Shown piece by piece: positions 32,342 through 41,840 of a stretch of DNA of 64,000 nucleotides (within the stretch, counting starts at the first letter, position 1; every line of letters starts with the position of its first letter). The notes beneath the pieces are model-generated. The model was not told where the DNA came from. It worked only from the letters and a program-made list of their open reading frames with translations, and did not search any database. The stretch lies in NCBI GenBank assembly GCA_017979445.1, contig CM030708.1:30847613-30911612 (forward strand). Reading direction: 5' to 3'. The DNA comes from Akebia trifoliata. Taxonomy: Eukaryota > Streptophyta > Magnoliopsida > Ranunculales > Lardizabalaceae. The translations under genes and the position numbers were made by a program.

Positions 32342-35132
32342 GAGGGTGGAGCAAATTGGGTTTTGGGGAGACTGACGCATTGAAGACGATGGGTTGGGGG
32401 TATGGTTACAAATGGGCCAATTCGTATTTGGACCGGGCTACGGAAGGATATTAAATCCGGAGCCCAGCCCTACAATATTCGGGCTCCAGGGCGGGCCAAT
32501 GGATATATAGGTTTAGGAAGAGGCTTTATGGGTGGGCCTATGAAAGACCTTATGAATGGGCTTATGATTAATATAAATACTTACTTAAAAAGGGGATGGG
32601 AAAATATTATTAAAAAGTTTTAGTGGTTTTGTTTATTTAAAAATACATATTATACTCGAACATAGAGAAATTTTAAGGAAACAATAAGAAAGAAGATGAA
32701 TGATTCAGACTTATACTCAAAAATGACAAGTGTTCTACTCCAAACATCGATTCTTAATTCTAATGTCCCCAAAATGATTGATGAAAGATATAGACGCATT
32801 GAAGATCATACTCTATTTTCCTCCTCCGTTGGTGAAAATGCAAACTAATTACACTATGAATTATTGACAATTTTATGTTAACAAATAAAATGGGAAAATC
32901 AACAAATATATATTGGGAAACTCCTCACAAGGCAATCAATAATATTTGTATAAACAAATTATGGTGTTAGAAATATAAGAAACAAATTTGTCATTCTTGC
33001 AAGATTTAAAATATTAAACTCTCAAATTTGGTGATCTTCAGGCCTTTGGTTTTTTTTAGATGTAAAAATTTGCACTATCTTGAGATTTGTGACGATAAAA
33101 TTGAATGTGCACAGAATCCTTGATTTTTTTTTTTGTGTACCTCGAGAAAAATAATGTATGGCTATGTACACATTCCACGTCAATTGTGTCTTTTATTTAT
33201 TTATTTATTTATTTAAACATTTTAGTATTATTCTTAAATCAATGCCTAACTGCGTGCCATGTCTTTCTGCACATTAGCCTCACCATCATTTAGATTGTGT
33301 TTGATAACACTTATGAAGGTTGAAATCTGAAGTTTTGAACTATTATTTTTTTATTTCTAATTTCTGGTTCAGGACTTCTAGATTCATCCAACATTCCCTA
33401 TCGTTGGTTCAAAACATCTAAAATTCGATTCTAAAGTCTAGAATGTGGAATGAAACAAACAAGATTAAATCTTCTGAAGTCTGAATTTTAAAGAAGTATG
33501 TTTTTGTATTATTGGCCCAAAGAGCCTTGAATCGTTTATAGTCAAACTCCATCTTAAAATACAGATTTAATAATACAATAAAAGATTCAGATGATATTTG
33601 TTTGGAGCAGAGGATTTGTCTCTACTAATAATTTATTCTCTATAAAACCCTATTTGTGTTCTTTGCAATGATAATCTACTCTTCTTGATCATCTGACCTG
33701 ACCCCTCCTCCATCCTCATTTTCTTTAAGAAAACCTTTCCCCCTCCTCAAATCAACAAGTTATTCATCTATCTGTTGAGCACCTCTTCAGCAAGGGCAAA
33801 TTAATAGCTCTACAAAGAAGAGATTCATGTCTTAAACCATGAGTGCCCTTAAAGAATTCACATATCTGAAGTTTGATTCATTAATGAATAACACAGAGAA
33901 TTAAGCGTTGGATATGCAACCCTAAGTCTAACAAGCCCAATCCATTTTTATAAAAAACTGAATCGTGATAGAACCTTAATTTTTTTATATTTTTTCAAAC
34001 TCATTCAACCTAAGGTTCAGAGCAACATTATTAACATGTACTCATGTTATTTAAGCCTCCAATAAACACATGAGTCGTAATCAAATAATCGTAGATGTTA
34101 TTTCCATTAACAAAAAGTGTTTTCTTCTCTGGAGAACATGTGAATTGAGGATAGAAATTTGGAAATAATTTTGTAAACCACATTACATAAACCAAAATGG
34201 ACAAAAGATATAAAAGAGAATGATACCTTAACTTCTGTTCCAAATACCCAATTAAACTACCTCTATTTTTTAAACTTTATGTGCTAAAATAGAAGACATA
34301 AAATTATAAATTGGTCGTGCCCGTATACCCAATTAAGCTACCTCTACTTTTTAAATTTTCTATGTTAAAATTGAAGACAAAATTACAAATAGGTCAGGCT
34401 GGTAGATCTATGGCTCCACCCTTATTTCAAACATTTCCTCTTAAAAATGGGTTTGACTCTTATTGGCCCAAAAATGATTTGCTCTAATTTTATTGAACAA
34501 TCCCCATACACTATAGGCTGAGCAGGCCAAACCCATGTTAAGAAAACATGGTCAATCGAAGAAAAAAAAAACAAAAATCATACCTCCTTATTAACTAGTA
34601 CTATCAAGCTCCGTAAACCATAACAACCTGCCCATTGACACCACTAGGTCTTAGCTTCATTGTCCTCATTCTATGGTGTCTATCCTCTCTATCCTTCTTG
34701 GGGGATGAATATATCAATGTTTTAAAATTGAATACATAAATCGGACAAAGAACATGACATATTGGTCGCACGATGGACCCTGATTCAATTTGGTTGGATC
34801 GATTTATGTTTATCAAAAAACTTGAAAATAATTTCATCCTAAATTATATACTTGTTTATATCCACAAAATGGTGATACTAAAAATAAAATCTATGATTTA
34901 TTGGTTTTACTACCTTACTGAACCATATAAGTAAAAAGCCACTTATCAAAAAGGGATGAAGGAACCCTCCTATTTTATTAAAGCCACACTTATTTAACTA
35001 TAGTACATAGCACATACTTAGAGAATACATATATGAGTTCCTCTAGTTTTTCTTGGGGCAGTACTCCTTAACAATAATATTACATTAAAAACTACTTTTT
35101 ATTAATTTTACCATAAGCTCGTAAAGCCTTAA
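32226..35132. other. No recognised gene
   Basis: Contains the (GA)n microsatellite at 32287-32338, then AT-rich DNA. About 34245-34410 holds a two-copy short duplication (CCCAATTAAACTACCTCT and its near copy). All ORFs here look fortuitous. Confidence 0.45.
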
Positions 35133-35832
35133 TTAACGGATCACGGGCACTCGTGTTACTCTACCATTTCTATTAACCCAAACCCTAACCCTATCGCAAT
35201 GGATATCTTGAGTGATAACCGATCCTTCTAACACAATAACCGCATTAACAGATGGGTTCTCTCTCTCGATCGTTGCTTCAGCGACATTCCCTTGCACCCC
35301 AACCAATTCTGGCCATGCACTCTTACCATCTGCCATTAATTAACATATATTTAAACATGTATTCTTACACCACATGTCTATAAAAAAATTATATATAAAT
35401 GATGTTTGAAGGTCGTAAAGAGAGCCAAATTTTTTTTTCAATGTATGGGTTAGAAGTTTTGGAATGAGCTGATTTTTTTTTTTTTTTTTTTGTGAGGATG
35501 ATCTCTTTGATGAAGATATCATCCTCACTAAAAATTAGCTATTCTAAAACTTATAACTGCATCAAAAGTGATTTATAAAAATCGGCGGTCCACGATTCTT
35601 CAACATATAAATTAGGGTTAAAAGTTTCAGAATGAGTTGATTTTTGGTGAGGATCTCTTCACCATAGAGATCACCCTCACAAAAAATCAGCCTATTTTCA
35701 AACTTCTAACCCCTATTTTAAAAAATGTTGGGCACAAAGTTTGACTGTCTTTAGGGCCTTTGAACACTTCCCTATATATATAAACTACTTAAACTAGATT
35801 TTAATCTTACCACCACCACATTCAGATGCCAT
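35133..35832 (-). CDS. Potato inhibitor I family serine protease inhibitor
   Basis: Two-exon model. Exon 1 is 35832-35811 (MASECGG plus one base), donor G|GTAAGATT. The intron is 35810-35330 and exon 2 is 35329-35133 after acceptor GGCAG. The join keeps frame and gives 72 residues: MASECGGDGKSAWPELVG, then the family core ATIERENPSVNAVIV and C-terminal DRVRVWVNRNGRVTRVPVIR. The family (I13) inhibits serine proteases through a rigid loop after the helix; here the loop carries LEGSVITQD. Such inhibitors accumulate in defence and in seeds. No signal peptide is seen, so it is probably cytosolic or vacuolar by another route. Exon 2 alone also has an ATG at 35336, but the two-exon form matches the usual N-terminus. 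A MITE fills most of the intron. Confidence 0.82.
35396..35772. mobile_element. Double-hairpin MITE in protease inhibitor intron
   Basis: Right end, in reverse complement, GGGAAGTGTTCAAAGGCC beside TATATATA. The left end has decayed (AAATGATGTTTGAAGGTC). The two-palindrome core is present. Without it the inhibitor intron would be about 100 bp. Confidence 0.78.
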
Positions 35833-35896
35833 TTTTTCTCCTCTTCTCTTGGCTTTTCTCTTCCTTGTAATTTGATTGTTCTTCTAAGGATATGGG

Positions 35897-35905
35897 TATT
35901 TATAG
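35897..35905 (-). promoter_or_regulatory. TATA box of the protease inhibitor gene
   Basis: The minus strand reads CTATAAATA, 65-73 bp upstream of the ATG at 35832. This spacing allows transcription to start around 35865-35870 with a leader of about 35 nt. Confidence 0.55.
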
Positions 35906-36557
35906 AACAGTATTGTGAGAGCTTGTTGTTGGCGATTTTGACCAACAAACCGATTTGGCGTTCAAATTTTGAAGTCCATCCTCACCTACTGCTTCTCTTC
36001 TTTTCTTTTTTCTTTTTTCCAATTATTTGGGCTGTACGAAACGTGAATCCCCTTTCCCATCTAACCTTTTAAAAGATTTAGGCATATTTAAACATACCCC
36101 TTCATGTTTTGGTGAATATTTGTGGAAACCCTGTATTACCAAACTGACAACATGTCCCCTGATCTCGGTCTATTCTTGAAGGCTGACAGAAAATGACTTA
36201 AATACCTTCTCCTTCAATCTCTTGCCAAAAACTGTTGAGTTTTTTTTCCTGAAATTCCATTTTCTTGATGCTCCTCAACATTTTTTTCTTAGCTAAATAG
36301 GCTCTTCAACCCTCTGTTAAAAGTTATCTTTAATCCCTCTTCATAACCTATTGTAGAAAATCCTAGATTTTCACCAAATTACTGATAAGGTCCCAATAAT
36401 CTCATTTTGGGACCTTAATTTCACCAAAGATTATCAAGTTTTAGTACTAGTTCCCTTAAAATAATAATAAATTTCATTAAATCCTAAATTAATATGGCTA
36501 ATAATAGTTTGTTACTAATTTCAGGTAAAAATGGCACATTCGGAAACCAACAAAAGG
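35906..36557. other. Inhibitor gene upstream region; no other gene
   Basis: AT-rich DNA between the inhibitor TATA box and the proposed retroelement LTR. Nothing else recognised. Confidence 0.4.
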
Positions 36558-37647
36558 TGTAACAATTACTGTTGCAACATACGAGCAAAGAAGAAGCATC
36601 CGGCAAAATCTCGAGGAAATTGGGCGCCACGTCACCGCGCCGCTGTCATTTAGAGGAATTGGCCCTCGAGATTTTCACAGAAGCTTCGGTGGTTGTAACT
36701 GATTGGGTCATTCAAATCGAATTATCCGCCAAATCACTCCGATTACCCGAATACGAACATTATAAATTGGGAGGTTGATTTCAAAGGAAGGGGCTCTTCT
36801 CTCCTTCTCTTCTTCCATAATTTTTGGTTTTTCTTGCTTTTAATTCTCTGTAAATTTCCTTTGGGTGAGATCTTGAGTGTAGTGAGAACATCAAGAGTGA
36901 ACCATTCATTGTTTGTGTAATTTTTGGGAGAGCTATAAAAGAAGAATTTCGGATCAATCATCATCTTCTTCACCCATTCTCTCTTTTCTCTTTTATTAAT
37001 TTCTGCAATTTTAGTTCTTGCGATGATTGGCTAAATTCTCATTAGAGAAGTTAAGGGAGCCATAGCAAATTAATCCCTCTAGTGTAGATTTAAATTCTTG
37101 TTTTGCTTACATGTTTTAATTCTGAAAACTCTCTTCTGATTAACGTAATCCAACTTATAATTCTGATCCAACTTAGATAGCCATTACTTAGATAAGTTCA
37201 AGAATGGCTATGCTATGTGAAAAATCAGAAGATAAGTTGGGCAATCTCAATCATGCTAGTGTTTTCATGATTGTCTTTTAATTACTTTCAAGGATTTAAT
37301 TGTTCCACCATCCGAGTCATGAGCAATGACTTGCTCCATGGATTGAGTTAATTTAAGAATTTATCTACATTATGGATTACTTACAAAGGTTTACTTGACT
37401 TCTCTAATCTCTCTCTTTTAGATTTTCAATCTTTCTTTTTCAGTTTCAATTCTTTTACAAATTAGTTGCTATTTGCTTCTTTGTTTCTACTAATCAATTC
37501 TGTTTTTAAATCAATCTGTTTCAAAACTTTGTTTTGGTTTATAACCGAATGAATCTTTGAATCTTCATTGTCCCTGTGGAATGAATTCGACTTGCCCAAA
37601 GTCTTAGTTCACATCTCTATCTTTACATCTCTATAGCAAGCTTTACA
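36558..37647 (+). repeat. Proposed 5' LTR of the Athila-like element
   Basis: Starts TGTAAC and ends TTTACA, 12 bp before the primer site. A TATA-like TATAAATT lies near 36762. With no 3' LTR in the window the left boundary is inferred only from the TGTAA/TTACA symmetry. Confidence 0.45.
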
Positions 37648-37659
37648 ATCGATTAAAAT

Positions 37660-37677
37660 TGGCCCCGCTGCCGGGGA
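37660..37677 (+). other. Primer binding site, tRNA-Asp type
   Basis: TGGCCCCGCTGCCGGGGA differs by two bases from TGGCGCCGTTGCCGGGGA, the complement of the plant tRNA-Asp 3' end used by Athila-type and related gypsy elements. Confidence 0.75.
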
Positions 37678-38875
37678 CAGCGAATTGATTCATTTTCCAA
37701 TTCGGAAAGTATCCGAAACAGAACCGAACGTGTTTTGCTTGAAACAGAAGCCAAACGAACATAAAAAAAAATTGAAAAAAATTTCATTACAATCCTCAGG
37801 ATATAAAAAACCATTTCTAATTTGAAAAATCGATTTTCATCAAAAGTTTACCGCGCCGCGGTTGTCCCTAAGGGCTCCGCGGTGACGTGACAATAAGTTT
37901 TGCTGATTTTTGTTGGACAAGTTTCTGACATCATGGACATTGTAATGGTCATATTGATTTTTTTTTCTTAGTATTCTGATTTGAATAATTTTGTTCTGTT
38001 CAGGTGAAGGACTCGACGGAAGTCAACGGAAATTGACGAAAGGCGACACGTGGAATTTTTTTATCCACTGAATTGATTCTATCACCAAGAAGATCAGCAA
38101 ATTCAAATTTTCTCTGCATTTTTATTTTTCTTAGAAAAAAACTTGTATTAGGAACTTGAACTTGTATTAATTTTTAATTTCATCTGAGAGGGCTCGGATT
38201 GTAATAGAATTAAGGACGGACGATAGTGGGACGAAACTATCTCAGTCCCTCGGGTTCGTACACCAAATTTGGTGTTGGTGGCCCGAGTCGACTCAACTCG
38301 ATCATCCCCCGTCTAGAACGGGAGGTAAATTTCGAAACACTCACGTATCACTCGCTAGTGAGTTTCTGTATTGCTTTTGAGTGACTAATTTGTACACATT
38401 GGATTGCACATAGTAACAAGGGTACCCTTACGAGGATGGCACCATAAGATAAGAATCGGAGTTCATTACCGATATCTTGTCCTTCTAGGAAAATCAAATT
38501 CACAACCAATTAATTAATTAAAATTAATTAGACTTGACTCTAGGTTCCATCGAGCTCATTAAGCAAAGCTAATCAAAAGTTGCACCAATTGCACTTCTTG
38601 ATCATGAACAGTGCCTAAGCGCAATCTTGTCCTGTAATTCTACGTGAATTCAGGGGATAGACTACGTCTATTCAAGACGAAAGGTGATCTAAGAGTGCCC
38701 TTACTCAGCATTGTGCACCACCTCTCCTCTGGAGATTAAACTGGCTGTTCCGATTTCAAAGATTTGGGTTGGAGGCTTTGATTAATCCTTTGAACCAATT
38801 AGGAGCTGTCTAGTAATAGGCACCCAGTTCTCACGTGTGAATTTCTCCCTCCTATTGTGTGCAATTTGGTAGTGT

Positions 38876-41457
38876 ATGTTAGGTAGGAGATCGCAGAAAA
38901 ATCCAATTGTTTTTTATCCAGAGATCACAAGGTCTCACCCACTACCTAAGGTTAGACGAGGAAGCAACACTGTTCTCACTCCACCAGTCCCAGAAATGGA
39001 TCCACATCTACTTCCGCCTCATCACATCCATGAGGATCAACGAACGCTCAATGAGTTGTTCGCACCTATTACTACTAACCCTCCATCATGTATAATTTTA
39101 CCTGCCGCTAACGTGGCACAATTTGAAATTCGGGCAGCCACCATCAATATGTTGCCCAAATTCCATGGTTTCGAGAGCGAACAACCGTACAATCACCTCA
39201 ATAAATTCTTAACCTTATGCCAGACATTCAAAAATGGTCACCTCGACGATGAGAATGTCAAGCTTAGGTTATTCCCGCTCTCTCTCGAAGACCATGTTGC
39301 GGCTTGGTTAAACTCCTTGTCCTCCAACTCTACCACTACATGGGATGAGTTGTCGAGAAAGTTCATGGCCAAATTCTTCCCTATGGCAAAGACGGAACAA
39401 TTCAAAAATGCCATTCGAAATTTAAAGGAAGACCGGATGAAGAATTCTCCCAGACCTGGGAAAGGTTCAATGACCTTTTTGTCAAGTGTCCACATCATGG
39501 GATAAACAAAGCCCAGTTAGTCAATTTCTTTTACCGAGGTCTCCCAACAGTCCAGCGTATTCTTCTCGAGTCTATGCATCAGGGTAAATTCATGAATCAA
39601 ACTCCTAATCAAGCTTCTGAATTCTTAGTCGAATTGGCTGAGAATGCTCGAAATTGGAGCACAAACATAGGAGATTTCGATAGATGAGATTTAGGAGTCA
39701 AAAAGCCAGGCATGTATGAGGTTAAGTCTGATTCTGAACTTAAGAATGTCATGAATAGCCTTGTGAGTAGCTTACAAAGTCTCAATAAGAAGTTCGACGC
39801 TTTTAGTGTCAAATCCAATTTCCACGAAACCACTCCAATTCTACAAGTCGCCACAGAGACATTTTCATCATGTCAGCTATGTGAGAATTTCAATCATTCT
39901 ACGGAGAATTGTCCCACTTTGACTCCCTCGCAGTCAGAGCAAGCCAATGCTGTTGGATATTACAGCACATATAGGAAACCCACTCCTAACTCTTATAGTC
40001 AGACGTACCATCCCGATAATAAGTTTCACCCCAATTTCTCCTATCGACAAAGTGAACCTATCCAATCAGGAGGTCCTCTAGGGTTTCAGAAAAATTTCAA
40101 TCGTCAAACTCATGCCAATGCGAACCTATCTTTGGTTCCGCAACCATCCTATTCTTCACCTCAGAATTCTTATCAACGGGCGATCGTTGTCGACCCTATG
40201 ACCAATTACTCTCCTCTGATTGCTTAACCAAACTCAGCATTGGAATCAATGATGGCTGAGATATTAAAGCAACAACAGCAACTCATACATCAACGAATCC
40301 AAACTACCCAGAGTCATTCTCAGACCAACCAGGTCACTGCACAAGCAATTAAAAATTTAGAGGTTCAGATGGGTCAGTTAACTTCATCCATAGGAGAGAA
40401 AAACAAAGGCCAGTTTCCCAGTCAAACTGTGCCTAATCCAGCAGGAACTGTTCCAAGAGGACAGTATGAAATCAATAGTCAGGCAGGTCCATCTAATTCT
40501 GTCTAAGCCGTCCACACCTTACGATCTGGTAAATTGGTGGACAATAAAGTTGAAATGCCTGAGGAAGTTCTATCCAAAGAAACAACCTCTAGTGCACCTT
40601 CCACAAAAAAAGAAGACCAGTCTAAGGAAACACCTCCTTTTCTCAAAAGTCGAGTGATCATTCCCAAAGCTCCATTCCCTCATAGACTTCTAGACAACAA
40701 AAAGGAAAAACAATTGGAAGGAATTCTAGAAGTATTCAAAAACGTTCAAATCAATATTCCCTTCCTTGACGCAATTCGTCAAATTCCCTCATATGCCAAG
40801 TTTCTCAAAGATCTCACCACAGTGAAGCGAAAAACTCTTGTGCCAAGAGAGGCTATGATGACAGCCTAGTCTTCCTGTCTGATTCAACAGACAATTGTTC
40901 CTAAATTCAAGGACCCAGGTTGTCCTACAATTTCTGTGCACATTGGAGATACGATGATTGAGAAATGTCTATTAGATCTTGGGACTAGTGTGAATCTTCT
41001 GCCTTTTTCAGTCTACCAGCAATTAGGTTTAGGTGAACTTAAACCTACGGATATCACTCTGAGTCTAGCAGATAGATCGGTGAAGATTCCCAAGGGAATA
41101 GTGGAGGATGTGATCATTAAGGTAAATGATTTCTACTTTCCTGCCGACTTCGTAGTTCTTGACACTGAACCTGTCATTAACCCAAATTCTCATGTTCCAG
41201 TCATCTTAGGAAGACCTTTCTTAGCCACTTCCGATGCAGTCATCAAGTGTCGCAATGGTATCATGACCCTATCATTTGGGGACATGAAGGTCAAAATGAA
41301 TGTCTTCCAAAATAAGTTTCAATCTACTGACATGGATGATTTTGAAGAAGTCAACATGATCGATACCTTGGTCAGTAGCACTTTTGAGAAAGCGGAGAAC
41401 AAGGATCCGCTAGAAGAATATTTTGACCAATTCGACCTTGAGTATTTTGACCATTAA
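38876..41457 (+). pseudogene. Retroelement gag-protease polyprotein, broken
   Basis: Gag region from 38876: MLPKFHGFESEQPYNHLNKF and FPLSLEDHVAAWLNSL are typical of plant gypsy gag (retrotrans_gag). A frameshift at about 39437 moves to EEFSQTWERFNDLFVKCPHH. In-frame stops follow at about 39685, 40226, 40504 and 40867. A degenerate zinc knuckle CQLCENFNHSTENC lies near 39870. The last part (40936-41457) is a retropepsin: LLDLGTSVNLLPFSVYQQLG with the catalytic D, and VILGRPFLAT as second motif. No RT follows. Gag would form particles and the protease would mature them, but this copy is dead. Confidence 0.85.
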
Positions 41458-41840
41458 TTTTATTTTTTGTTTTTGATAAATAATTAAATATCTTAAAAAA
41501 TTTAATATGAAGTTAATTTTGCAATTTACATAGTAAATTAGAAGTTATGATGGAAGAAAAAAAAATATTTGATGACGCATTAAATAGATCTACATTTTAG
41601 CAAACCTAAATACGTACACAAGCTGAAATTAATGTTTTGCTCCATTTTAGCAAAAAATTGTGAGAGACCAGAGAGAAACGATGAATTACCAAGAAGAGAA
41701 GCACTTTAACCGTCTAACGTGGATCCACCTGTATCAAAAAATTAAAAAATTGGCACTGAATCAGATTCTCATAAAATTAGTAAAATATTATAATAGAAAT
41801 CAAAAGAAGGAATTATTATTAAGGGATCTTTGCTCTCACA
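41458..41840. other. No recognised gene; NLR 3' flank
   Basis: AT-rich DNA between the broken retroelement and the NLR stop codon. The minus-strand 3' UTR and poly(A) signals of the NLR would lie here. The plus ORF at 41660-41875 is not supported. Confidence 0.4.

Larger units (their letters stand above)
36558..41457 (+). mobile_element. Defective Athila-like Ty3/gypsy retroelement, 3' truncated
   Basis: Proposed 5' LTR, then a tRNA-Asp type primer site, a long leader, and a gag-protease reading frame broken by stops. Homology stops after the protease. No reverse transcriptase, RNase H, integrase or 3' LTR is seen before the NLR gene. The element is dead and its 3' end was lost. Confidence 0.75.

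Noticed and set aside
34604..34837. 77-codon minus ORF
   Set aside because: No recognisable domain, no splice context, and composition like its AT-rich surroundings.
37660..37677. GC-rich stretch that resembles part of a tRNA
   Set aside because: It is the retroelement primer site, complementary to the 3' end of tRNA-Asp; no cloverleaf is present.
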